A DNA stretch of 61,002 bases from Penium margaritaceum (Eukaryota > Streptophyta > Zygnematophyceae > Desmidiales > Peniaceae), in contig SZWC01006835.1 of NCBI GenBank assembly GCA_023375785.1, forward strand, positions 12,659 through 73,660, read 5' to 3'. The notes below the pieces were generated by a model, which saw only the letters and a list, made by a program, of their open reading frames with translations, searched no databases and had not been told where the DNA came from. Positions 41,581-52,300 of this stretch are shown piece by piece (the first letter of the stretch is position 1; every line of letters starts with the position of its first letter). The position numbers and the translations under genes are program-made.

Positions 41581-42870
41581 GCTCCTCAAATAATAGTGCG
41601 ACTCAATGATGCGATGCCAGAGAGGATCCCAGAATCTCTATCCTGTTGACTGACGAGACACCCTGAGAAAGGTATAGAGCCAACCACTCAGAGCCAGCAT
41701 GCCACCCACTAATCCTCGAGGAGCTAGACAATGGTGACACAATCCCAGATGCACGTAGGAAAAAGATATGCGCATTGTCCACACCAATGCTGGTAGGGAG
41801 TGACAGGACGGGGCAAGGGACCATCGGGAAATCTGTTCCACATTCAGGTTGTAAGACATGGCCTCGAAGAAAAAGTCCTCATATAAACCAGACTCAATGC
41901 ACATAGTGTGGATCACATCAGCCATGGTGTGGTTCCAGTCCTCAGAGACACCATTTCACTCCGGAGTGTAAGGCACAGATGTCTCATGTCTGACTCCACG
42001 GCTCCTGAGGAAAGCATTCCCCTCCCCCATAAACTCACCACCTCGGTCAAAACGGAAGTGCAAACGGGACGACCACACTCACGATCTACGACTAGGCGCC
42101 AGTCACAAATCGCAGCCGCTACGTCGCTATTCTGCCGGATGCAGAACACCCATAAAAAAAAGAGTGGTCGTCAGTGTGGGTAAGAACGCAACGGCCACTC
42201 TGCACAACAGACTCGACAGGCAAGGGACCCATGAGGTCCATATGGACCAGCTCAATCGGGTTGGAGGCGTGTCAAGAGGAGACAGGGTAAGATGACCTGT
42301 GCATATTGCCCTTAACACAGTGGATGCATTCAATTTTGTAAGGCAACTAAAAGGTAGCGGGATCGAGGCCAAGGACAGGCTGCCTGCGGAGCATGCTCTG
42401 AATGGCACAGCTATGTGCGTGGCATAGGCAAAAGTGGAGGAGGTGATTATGCTGCAGAGATAGAGTGCTCGTGACAAAGACGTGTGCCTACTCCGAAGAG
42501 AGGGGTGAGGTCACGGAAGACAGATGAGTGGCGTACAACAAGTCATCACGAGACTTTGTATGTAGCATCACACGACCACACAGATGAAGAGTTACTATCC
42601 CAATACCATGGGAGTGCAAACCATCCATGCTCATGCAGTATGAAACACTAATGGAAATAAGGCTGAGCTCAAGGTCAGGCACATAAAACACATCAGTGAC
42701 GTAGAAATCGCCAGACAGGCCCCAAAAACGGACAACACCAACACCACGAATAGGAAGCACCTGACCGGACCCAGTCCAAACACTATGCACATCACCAACC
42801 GGGCCAAGCATACTAAACGCCTGACAACAAGAGGTCATGTGATGCATAACTCCGGAGTCAATGATCCAGG
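41581..42870 (-). pseudogene. Copia B integrase and protease
   Basis: Protease: TWIIDSGVMHHMTS at about 42830-42875, motif DSG intact. The frame 42488-42847 has the GPVGDVHSVWTGSGQVLPIRGVGVVRFWG block and VFYVPDLELSLISIS. The GAG-pre-integrase zinc site lies at about 42380-42440. Integrase pieces: IELVHMDLMGPLPVES (first Asp), THTDDHS, FRFDRGGEFMGEG (second Asp), NGVSEDWNHTMADVIHTM (Glu). The catalytic triad is present, but frameshifts and stops separate the parts. Confidence 0.85.
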
Positions 42871-44571
42871 TGCCATCAGGGTCGCGGCCAAAGGCGGTAA
42901 TGTTGCACTGAGTGACCTAACATGACGCGGACAACGGGCACTGTGTACGAGACTGAACGGAAATGCATGCCTGCCGATCGTCAAGCCAAGCCAAATCATC
43001 CAAGACAGGGGTATAAACACAATGGCCATCCACAGGGGGATCACCATGGAGAGCAGACTCAGTCTGAAAACTGTCTTTGACCTCCTGGCTAGCAGAAATA
43101 CATCTCGTACTTCCTCGGGACTGACGAGGAGGGACGCCAAGGCAATGTGCAACGAACTAATCAAGATGGCACTCACGAGAAGAGGGTCCAGGAGTCAGGA
43201 GGTACTACGGCATGGTCATGCCGGAGGGAGGCGAGATGACCACATCGAATGAGGAGTCCATGCAGCAACGGGCCTGACGGGAGGCATGGGAGTAACTGGG
43301 GACCAAGTCACTGCTACTACAGCATCAGTGGAGGAGGTGGCTGCTGAGGAAGTGGAAGAAGCACCAACTGGAGAGGTAGTGGTGATTTTAGCGCTACCAA
43401 GGTGTTTCTCATACTCGTGACGCATGGCGCTCACGACACGAGACTTGTCAATGAGTGATGGATAGGTGTACCAGCCATGACCCATCTGGCCACAGATGTG
43501 GCAGACAAGAGAGTTGCCATGGGAGGGGCTACTCGTTCTTCCCCTCTCCCTTCTTCCCACGTCCCCTTCAATCGCGGTCAGCACCACGCATTACTTTGGT
43601 TGCACCAGGGGTCCCATGCGACGGAGGCATAGGAGAGGCGGAGGTGTCTGTTTCCACGGTGTTTGTATCTCCATGCTACATGCGGGTGTCCTGAATTGCC
43701 TCCTTCCATGTCACAAAAAACCAATAGAACCAAGACATCAGAGTGCCTTGGGACGCCATGGCCTCTAGAACGTCAAAGTCGAAGTCGACAAGGATCTTTG
43801 CATAGTTGGGAGTTGCGCAGTTCTTGATGGTGAGGAGGGTGGCCAGTGGAGGCAGACCAGCCTTGTTGATTCAACAAAGAAGATCTTGTCCACGCCACCA
43901 GTAGGCGCAGACAAACTCCAAGCCATCCATCTTGAGGTCACAGAAGTTCCTCAGAAGGCGACTGATGACAACCTGGCCAGAAGCATGGTAGGAATGCATG
44001 AGGGTACTCTAGGCCTTTTGAGATCAGGGTTGGTGTGGGTAGTAGGATCGCCAATGAAGGGCTCGCGTTCAGTGCAGTCACTCTCTGGTGCGTCGAAGAC
44101 AAGGGTCCTAGCAGCACAACTTGCATTGAATAGCTGCTCGTGGATGGAGGAGTCATACTTCAGGGTGTAGTAGGGCCAAAGACCCTCACCCTGAGCCCAC
44201 AGGTGAAACAATAGCTCCTAGGATGCAAACTGTCCAACCTCAAGGTGGAATGGTGGTGTCTCAAAATCCTTTAGCCTGCGCTCAATATTGGCAGCAGTGC
44301 CTAGAGACCCTAAGATACTTGAGACGGACTACTACTGTTACTACTGCCGTTGGTGTTTTTCGGCTACTATCTAGACCGCGGCAGAGACTACGGGACCATG
44401 CTGGCCAAGAAGAGACAGATAAATGAGCGTGCCTGGCTGAGAAGACAGTAAGGTGGCTAGGAGTGTGCGCAGATCGTCAACATGTTGCTTAAGAGCGGCG
44501 ACTAGGTCAGTCGGCGGCGTCGAGCTAGCAGAGGTGGACTACGCAACACTAGAGGTACCGGATCCGGCCAT
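42871..44571 (-). pseudogene. Copia B gag
   Basis: ATG at 44571 gives MAGSGTSSVA, a stop, then TPPTDLVAALKQHVDDLRTLLATLL. The capsid-like part has FETPPFHLEVGQF, LFHLWAQGEGLWPYYTLKYDSSIHEQLF (44211-44280) and FDAPESDCTEREPFIGDP. The zinc knuckle CHICGQMGHGWYTYP (43480-43510) keeps Cys-Cys-His, but the last Cys is Tyr. An Ala/Ser/Thr/Pro-rich stretch (43216-43400) follows, then the segment to protease. Stops are scattered along the gene. Confidence 0.8.
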
Positions 44572-45771
44572 TGTAGTGGGCGGTGGATGCTGCCACTAGT
44601 ACTGTGTCTTCTACTGTGGGACGGTAAAAGTCATCAAAAAAATGAGTGACCAATTTTCTTGAGGATTTGAATGAAAGAGACAAAATGTTCTTTTTTGTGT
44701 TTTTTCAAAAATACCCTACCAGTTTACGGGTGCCCTCCTCGTTGATGTTACTAAAATACCCATTTTTTTTCTCTTCTATTGGTTGGTGGCCAGCAGTCCC
44801 TCCGCCGCCAAGGGTAGAGGGAGCTGTGTGGAAGCTTACATAGCTTTCGCATACCTTCCATGGCTTGCTTGACTGTTGTTGTAGCTGTAGCCAGGGCCCC
44901 CGCCCTTGCGTCTGCCAAAGTGGAGCTGTGAGAGTCGTCGTCGTTGCTGTAGTCGCGGCCACCGTGGGGTTGTTCCTGCTACGGGGCTGCTTCTGCTACT
45001 GTTTTTGCTGCGGGGCTGCTGTTGCTACCGCATGGGATGCTACTGGTATACTTTGTTCTGTTGTTGCAAGCTATTACTGCTGCTGTTGCTGCTGCTACTG
45101 ATGCTAGTACCCCTGTTGCTACTACTGCGGTTGCTGCTTGATGCTGCTTTTGCTGCTATTGCTGCTATTGCTTGCTACTCCTACTGTTGTTATGCTTTTG
45201 TGCTACTATGCTATTGCGTTGCTACTGCTCCCCTACGTGTGGGCAGGTGGCAAAGGTGGCTGCACTTTGCTGCCACATGACAGCGAAGAAGAGCGTGCAG
45301 GAGCAAGCATGCAATCATTTCCTTCTTTATCTCTCGTTTTCCCATCTGGCCGGTCTGGCCGCGATGCTTCCTCAGCTGCTGACCTGGCTGCACCGGCGTG
45401 AGGGAAGAGGCTGCTAGGATGAACAGCGCGTCAATGCTAAGGGGGAAGAGGGAGAGTCAAGGAGGGAAGAGGGGCAGCGAGGATACTTCCTTGCTGTGTG
45501 GCGGTGTCGTCGTCACGTACGTCGGCTCCACAGATGGCGTCGTGTTGCTTTGCATTGACAGCGTGACCCCCTATGCTACCACCATCGTTGGGTCAATGCA
45601 GCAAAGAAAATATCGAAAGAATTTCCCCAATATAGGGGAAATGCTGACGGACTCTGGCCAGAAACATCTGGCAGAGTTTTCTTTGCACTGGTGTGTATGG
45701 CGGTCCGCCAACATTGGCTGGCACCTGTATGCCGCTGTTGCTACTCAACATACTACATCTTCTACGCAATG
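44572..45771 (-). repeat. Copia B 5' leader with trinucleotide-rich tract
   Basis: 44865-45235 is an imperfect TTG/CTG/CTA trinucleotide array on plus (CAG/CAA/TAG on sense), like the array in the Copia A leader. The part toward the primer site shares 'gcgtcaatg', 'aatttcccc' and 'catctggcagagttttc' blocks with Copia A 10120-10230. Open frames in the tract are repeat artefacts. Confidence 0.75.
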
Positions 45772-45783
45772 GCTCTGATACCA
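45772..45783 (-). promoter_or_regulatory. Copia B primer binding site
   Basis: The sense strand reads exactly TGGTATCAGAGC, the standard plant retrotransposon site complementary to initiator tRNA-Met, directly next to the LTR end. Confidence 0.92.
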
Positions 45784-46430
45784 AGCTTGAAATTATGTTG
45801 CACTAGTCTGGAAAAGACTCTTTTATGCCGCCTTACACACTTGGACTGAAGTGTGTGGCCTGTTGCATCCAGACCTCGTGCCTGAGCAGCATTGGCTGCT
45901 CAGTTGTGAGAGGAAACGTTTGCACTCAAAAGCTAGCACCAGAACTATAGTTGGATGTGATCAATGACTGACTTGAGAGCGAGAATGAGGATTGGTGAGA
46001 GATTCCCCCCATACTAACCTAGGCCATCACCTCTGTGAGGCTTATTACTCAGTCGACCAACCAATCAGGAAAATGCACTATGTTCTAGCTTGAGGGGTTT
46101 TCTCAGTGAGCCCTGCTAAGGAATGACAGCCCCAAAACCGGGCATCATCCGTTTTTCCTGAAAACTGGACCACACAAATATATGCACACTGTGAAAGCAG
46201 CCGTGTAGTCAAATTCAGCTAGAAAATTCATAAAGCAAGGTTATCGCTGTCTAAACCTTGGAAACCTCCACGCTACTCAGAGCAGCCGCCTACGGCTGTC
46301 GATAACATGAGCGAAAGTGGCTGTTTCCGATTGAGCTGGACGCGCACTACAACCAAGTGGGAGACTCCACACGAGGAGACGGATGCCATGTCTCTCATAA
46401 TGATGCGACGTCCCCTCTATCGCTCAGCAC
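45784..46430 (-). repeat. Copia B 5' LTR, inner part
   Basis: It aligns with the Copia A LTRs: 'ttgtgagaggaaa', 'gagaatg', 'accaaccaatcaggaaa', 'gttttctcagtgagcc', 'gacagccccaaa', 'catccgtttttcc', 'aaactggaccacac'. It is interrupted at 46431 by a Gypsy LTR; 46903 to about 47112 is probably the rest. Confidence 0.8.
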
Positions 46431-46435
46431 CTGCC

Positions 46436-46902
46436 ATTATCAACGTTCAATCTGCATGAGCATGTCCACCAGCCGAGAGGTCACAAAACAGATCAGTGAG
46501 AGAATACATACAATAATTACAACAGAGCACATGAATACAATGTTGAGAATGAGAATAATGCCTATGTTGGATCCTCGACAATCGAGCTGAGCGATGCGTG
46601 CGAGGTCGCGCCATGACAGGCTACTTTGGAAAGCTCTGCCAAGAATTCTGGTGGCTTTGAAAATATCAAGGCGAATCTTTTCTAAAGACGCGCCTTGATA
46701 TAAAAGTCTAGCATAGTCGAGAAGTTGACCAAATAGCATCAGATCATCGATATGGTTCGCGACACTTCTGTCGACCATTAAGGTGGCCAAAATGCCCTCG
46801 GTCGATCGATGTAAAAGAACCGTCGCACGGTGGGCCATGAATGTAAGAATAAAAATGCCCAATTGCTACATTCAGGTATTTTTTTACGTCAGGGATGTAA
46901 CA
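46436..46902 (-). mobile_element. Gypsy solo LTR inserted in the Copia B LTR
   Basis: On the minus strand it begins TGTTACATCCC and follows the Gypsy C LTR: 'gggcatttttattcttacattcatggccca', 'ggccac', 'gctagacttttat', 'cgcacg', 'cattattctcattc'. Flanks CTGCC (46431-46435) and CTGGC (46903-46907) agree at 4 of 5 bases, a likely 5-bp target duplication. No internal region is present. Confidence 0.75.
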
Positions 46903-47128
46903 CTGGCATCGCAGCAAGTTGTAGTGGCAAGTCCGAAGATCACCTCAAGTGAAACACCAACATGCCTCCATTACCTGGAGCCGCCAGTCACCACAAGCAA
47001 GCAAGGGTCAAAGGATAATGGCGACGACAAAGTACAACAAATGGAAGGAGACAGAGCCACAAAAAAGCACTGGACAAAGAGAGGAAGTAGTAAGAGTGGT
47101 GCACGAATAACCTAGGTTTAGTAAGAAG
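46903..47128 (-). other. Probable outer part of the Copia B 5' LTR
   Basis: The expected remaining length (about 180-200 bp) fits. 'agagtggtgcacgaataacc' near 47090-47112 resembles the Copia A LTR edge 'agaggagtgcaaaaacc'. The rest is too diverged to be sure. The last five bases, AGAAG (47124-47128), form the Copia C target duplication. Confidence 0.45.
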
Positions 47129-47760
47129 TATTGTGACGTGAGTCATTCATGTCTGTTTGTATAACTTACAATGACCACTCGGTTGTTCCCATGCTTGTGC
47201 AGATCCCTTACGCGGATCCAGCTGGTGCTAGAGCACAGATGAGTGGTGGCTCCACCCACTCGCATCTACCAGTCAGTTGCCACAGCGTCCCGCGTGCTTG
47301 CTGGGTGCTGTACAGTTTTTCTACAGTTAGTAGAATTTTCACAGTGGACTGGGTCTTGAGCCAAATTTGCATGTTCTACATACTGTGTATTGACGCCAGA
47401 CCTGTGCGTGTGACCTGTCATAGCATTTGGCTCAAGATTTGGCATCTCTAGGTTTAGAGTGTGTTGCATTTGGATGCATGCACACAGAGTTACGGCCAAT
47501 GAAGTGGTTTTGGGCCGGTTTTAGGACGAAGTGACAATGCCATGTACGTCACCCGCCGTGCGCCGCGGCAGGTAACTATGCTATGTGCTTGTCGGTTGTT
47601 GTTTCTCTCTACATTACCAAGCTATTGGAGATTATGAGACTTTGCATGTCTCCCTAGCCTAACTCTTTCTTACACCTGCTTGCTTGCTAGTGCGCCAGCT
47701 GAGTGGACTGTGCTGCCACATCAGTAGTAGCAAGACTCGGAAGCCTGCTAGCAGTTTCTT
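47129..47760 (+). repeat. Copia C 5' LTR
   Basis: It starts TATTGTGACGTGAGTC (the 3' LTR has TGTTGTGATGTGAGTC, so the first TG is mutated) and ends before the primer site. It is co-linear with 54166-54810 over about 635 bp. Confidence 0.9.
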
Positions 47761-47761
47761 G

Positions 47762-47773
47762 TAGTATCAGAGC
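47762..47773 (+). promoter_or_regulatory. Copia C primer binding site
   Basis: TAGTATCAGAGC, one base different (G to A at the second position) from the initiator tRNA-Met complement TGGTATCAGAGC. Confidence 0.88.
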
Positions 47774-48512
47774 AACGAGGTATCCCTCACTGAGGTGCGC
47801 AGCAGAGACACAACAGTGGTAGCAGCACTGAGAGTCATAGCTAAAGCCATGGTCCTTGGAGGACCCACCAAGCCACGGTGACCCGCCACAACAGATTGCA
47901 GCAGCGGAGACACCCTTGCAACCGCATCACCACGCCACCACCACGGGACAACCAAAGGTTTTCCACCCTCTCCAGCAACAGTTCGGGCACGTGATGTTGA
48001 GAAGGGGTCCGTGAAGGTTCCCGGAAGCTTCACTCAGGTTGCACCTATCATCCTTCCGGACGTGTTAGAGTGCAACTGTCCCACATGGCCACCATTTTTG
48101 TCGTCTAAGGGTTTGTTATAAAGCTCTCACAAAACCTATCCATCACATCCACTTCTACCTCATTTCATGCCCTGTAGGCTCCAAGAAATGAAACAATGCT
48201 CTCACGTCTAGATTCTTTCCGGATTTTGGGTTGAAAAGAGAACAGTGATGTTTTCTTACCTTTTGAAGGATGTTTTGCATGAAATCATCGCCAGTGCATT
48301 GAGCATCCTCTAGAGGACAATCGCTCTAAATTTCCCTTCATTTGGACAAACCTTCATGTTTATGTCATCATTTTATGTAATGACATCAGCACTAACACAG
48401 CCAAATAATTGGATGGAACATCATTTTTTGTGAGATTTCCATCTCTTTGAGAAACACCAATGGTGTTTTATTCTGAAAAAATAGATATTTGGATCCATAC
48501 TAAGCAGCACCG
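47774..48512 (+). other. Copia C 5' leader
   Basis: No open frame is convincing. It lacks the trinucleotide tract seen in Copia A and B. The last 40 bp ('ggatccatactaagcagcac') match the Copia D leader just before the gag ATG. Confidence 0.6.
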
Positions 48513-49960
48513 ATGCCCCCTGTCCGTGACAAGGGCAAGGGACTAGGAGGCCCCTCCTCTTCCTCCTCTTCGTGCATCATGAGTCCACAGTTGCAGTCAC
48601 CCACGATCGAGGAGCTTTGTCGAATGCGAGATGAGATACACCGACAGTAGGAGCGTCAGACCGATGTGCTATAGGAGATCACGAAGTTACTAAGGGGTCA
48701 TTCAAGGACCTCACAAGATACACCTGGAGGACCTGCTGGAGCTGCACCATCCATGCAGTAGTATATACCCCATACAGCACCGTGACGTCAGCACCCCTCA
48801 TCATAGATTGACACTTGGGATGAGGAGGAGATGGAGGATGACACATGTGAGGATGAGATTTACGTCACTGAGGAGCGAATTCGTGAGATGCGTCTGGGAT
48901 CCTAGCCTCTCCACCCGCCACCTTCTTGCCGTCACAACCAGCCACATCGTTCAACAACATTTACCTTTGGTGGAATTTGTCTCATTGGTCGTCTCCCGGT
49001 GCCTCGTCCACCATTTCCTGAGCCAGAGGTCACCCTCCCCATGGAGCGGCGACGGAAGGGATTTGAGACACCTCCGCCTCGTCATAATAGCGATGAGGTC
49101 TGTGATTGATGGGAGACCGTGTTTCAGGTTTGGACTGACTCTAAGGGCGTCTGGCCCTACTACCACAGCTAGTACCAGACTAGCGATGCTCACCTGATCC
49201 AGACACCAGTGAGATCAATGCAGGGTCTGCTCTACACCATGCCACGGAAGAATGATCAAATTTGATCCCTTTCTTTGTGAGTTCAGGACCGGGATTGGAG
49301 CAGACCCACGCCAGAGATGGGAGCAAGCCTAGACACTGCTCGCTGTAGAGACTGATGCCACAAGGGAGGCTTGACTGCGTGAGTTCCACTCACTCCCACA
49401 GGGTCCCACGGAGCTTGCAACAGACTATTGGAAACACATCATGCACCTTTACACGCGTCTTGGGGCTGGTGACAGGACGCAACTGTGGACACTCGCTGCC
49501 ATAATGATCGGGTGCACTTGGACCACGTGAAGCTCTTTATGTGCTTTGACGATGCGGCCTTCCTTGAGTTGTCGAAGTCACTGTAACTACGTCCTTGGAC
49601 TCATTGCTACTTTCTCCAGGCGGTATCGGCTCATGAGGTTGTTTTCGTCCATCAACACAGTCCACTTATTGCAGCAGTGATCGCGACCCCCCCCCTACGC
49701 CTCTGTCCCAGTTCACCATTCCCACCTTCACCGCTTCCTCCTCCTCCTCCTCTACCTCGAGCGGCCAGACTCAAGGTGTTATAGTAGCCACACAAGGGAA
49801 GAAGGGGGAAAATAGACATAGCAAGGGACAGCAACAACGGCAGTGGCAGTGGACGTCCAGTCCACTTCTACAACTGTGGGGGCGCTCATCGCTACACAAA
49901 TTGTGAGCAGCCTCTTTTTTGGCCTCAAATCATGCGCGGTCTCCAAGCGGCGCATGCGCA
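48513..49960 (+). pseudogene. Copia C gag
   Basis: ATG 48513 is supported by the equivalent start in Copia D. The N-terminal part is Gly/Ser-rich, then Glu/Arg-rich. A capsid-like block has RRKGFETPPP, VFQVWTDSKGVWPYYHS and SMQGLLYTMPRKNDQI (49040-49260). A later block reads VKLFMCFDDAAFLELSKSL. A Pro-rich stretch (49700-49760) precedes the zinc knuckle YNCGGAHRYTNCEQP (49868-49912), in which Cys-His-Cys are visible in an unusual spacing. Several stops interrupt it. Confidence 0.78.
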
Positions 49961-51690
49961 ATGGATGTCCTCCATTGACACATGGACAAGTCACGCTGCG
50001 CCCACAACTACAGCAGATGTAGCAATGGTGACATGGACCTCAAGAGCGCACAACCACGGAGCTTTGTCAGCTATTGGCACTTTGTACTCAGGGAGGTATA
50101 ATTTTGTTGTCACAGTCAAGTGGTTCTCAGACAGCTTGTCCTACTATGTCTGTTGTCTATGATGATGCTTGTGGGGAAGCTCAATCGGCACGTGATGAGG
50201 ATGTACCTGACAGTACCAACTAGCTTGACGAGTCACAGGTCCATGTTACTCCTCGTTGTTCTGAGTCCTCTACTTCCTGACCAGTAGAGGTAGAGTATCA
50301 TGTGACATGTTATTCACTGTCGACGACTGGTCATGAGCCAAGTGGCACGTGGATCATTGACTCTGGTGCCACCCATCACATGACACTTCGTCGTAGTGAC
50401 TTCGTCGTGCTCAATCATGTTGTGTCCGTTCGGTGTGTTCACATAGTCATTACCTGTGCAGGGAGTTGGGGTTGTGCGGTTTGATGGTCCGTCCTGTCCC
50501 TCGTACATTTTTCATATGCTCTTTGTCCCTACTCTTGAGCTCAACATCCTCTCTGTTTGTGCTTGTACCAGGATGGGTCTCTATGTTGAGCACTCCGCTC
50601 ACTCTGCCATAGTGACTACACTCGTGCTATTTTTCTTCGTGTCTCAACTCTCAATGACCTGTATCGTGTGTCCCGTACAACTTCCTCTACCTCCTCTTCT
50701 TCCTTCACATGTGCACGTATGTTTATCATTGGTGTTATCTCTCAATACCAGCATTTGTTGCATCACCGCCTTTGCCATGTGAGCTCACATACTTTATCCA
50801 AGCTCATTCGGACTCAGCCAACCCTCGGTCTTGACGCGACGTCCTTTGAGAAGCCGCCCAAGACCGACTATCTCTTTTGTGTTTAGGGTAAGATGCAGCG
50901 TTGCACTTACCCTGACTCCACTTGTTGGGCATTGCGGCCACTTCAGTTGGTCCACTAGGACCTTCTCGGTCCCTTCCTTGTCGAGTTTCTTTCAAATCAG
51001 GGATGATATGTCCTCACCCTCACTGGTCACTTTACCCGGATGAGGTGGGTCTATAGCCTCTGGCACAAGAGTGATATCATCTTGGCAGTTCGCCTGTGGC
51101 TAGTGATAGTTGAGCGCTAGTCTTGTCAGACCCTCCATACGTTTCGCTCAAATCGTGGTGGTGAGTTCTTAGGCGAGATGGCAACCTTTGTACAGCACGA
51201 TATTTTTCACCAGCTCTCTGTCCCTTCTACACCACAGCATAATGGTGTGTCTGAGCGCTGGAACCGCACCATGGAGGATACAGTTTGAGTGCGGTCTTCC
51301 AGAGTCATTTGCCTTTGATGAGTTTTTCTACATGAAGTGGGTCTGGAACTGCCTATCGCACAGTCCTCTTCCAGACCATGTCACTTCATATGAGTTGTGG
51401 TTTGGTTATTATACCGACCTCCATCTTGCTCATTTTTTGAGGTCTCTAGCCTACGTATGGTTTACCGAGGACCAACAGGGGTCCAAGGTCTCACATCACG
51501 GTCGCATGTGTGCTTTTCTTGGCATTTCTCCACGGTCAAAGGCCTGGCGCTTTTAGGACCCCGCTCGTCACCGCATCGTCGAGTCTCGAGATGCTCTATT
51601 CTTTAAGGCTCTTACCTATCGTGACATATCTAGCATTCTGTCACTGTGCCGCTGGCCATGTTCCCACCTGTGTGGCTTACCAACGGATAG
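49961..51690 (+). pseudogene. Copia C protease and integrase
   Basis: Protease TWIIDSGATHHMTL (50350-50390, DSG intact) lies in frame 50302-50484. Then come GVGVVRFDGPSCPSYIFHMLFVPTLELNILSVCACTRM and the zinc-site block LLHHRLCHVS. Integrase pieces: VH-stop-DLLGPFLVEF (first Asp kept), TLTGHFTRM (TDD changed to TGH), FRSNRGGEF (second catalytic Asp changed to Asn, near 51146), HNGVSERWNRTMEDTV (Glu kept). The C-terminal part (51300-51540) has HVTSYELWFGYYTDLHLAHFLRSLAYVWF and HHGRMCAFLGISPRSKAWRF. The changed Asp alone would abolish strand transfer. Confidence 0.85.
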
Positions 51691-52300
51691 GAGAGTCTAG
51701 ACCTACGGATGGGTCTGTCCAGATCCCCTCACTTGTGGTTCCGTCATTGGCGGATGACAATCCGACCATTATGGTTGTCTGTCCAGTGGCCTCGTCAGCT
51801 CCCTCTGGCACACCTGCTTTCATCCCAGGTTTAGTACCTCCCAGCACACCTCCTCACGTGCCATTCTCAGTCCATTTGGTACACCTGCTCCCGTGTCAGT
51901 TTCTGTCCCTCCTCGCACACCCGCTCTCGTGCCAGTCTCACTCCCTTCTGGCAGACCTGCTCTCGTACCAGTTTTAGTCCCTTCTTGCACACCTGCTCGT
52001 GTTCCAGTGCCGTTCCCTTCTGGCAAACCTACTTCCGCCATTATGCTAGTTTGCTTTGGCACACCTCATCTTCTACCTGTGGCATTCTCCTCAGTCGGAC
52101 ATGGCCATGTGTCTACACCTGCTTCCCCCCCGAGCAAGGTAGCACCTGTCCATGGTCGTCCTGTATCCTCTCCCCTTCCCTGCGAGCCTACAGTCCGTGC
52201 AACTGCGGACTAGCAGGTTGCTATGTTGTTAGAGGTTAGTACTTCAGATTAGGGCTACTCTCGTGAGCCCGATGGTCGTCTTCAACCACTCGCCTCTAGG
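51691..52300 (+). repeat. Copia C linker with 36-bp proline-rich repeats
   Basis: The frame 51893-52213 encodes VPPRTPALVPVSLPSG, RPALVPVLVPSC and TPARVPVPFPSG: 12-residue (36-bp) units with the consensus TPALVPVxxPSG. Related units run from about 51790 to 52070 in two frames. The position, period and composition match the arrays of Copia D and, in period, Copia A. Confidence 0.78.

Larger units (their letters stand above)
39425..47112 (-). mobile_element. Copia B: Ty1/copia element, 3'-truncated
   Basis: In sense order: a 5' LTR (45784-46435 plus probable remainder 46903-about 47112, interrupted by a solo Gypsy LTR), an exact initiator-tRNA primer site, a trinucleotide-rich leader, gag, protease, integrase, linker, RT and most of RNase H. 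It ends in RNase H near 39425, where Gypsy E begins; no 3' LTR is present. It is the best-preserved Copia RT of the window. LTR and leader place it in the same lineage as Copia A. Confidence 0.88.
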
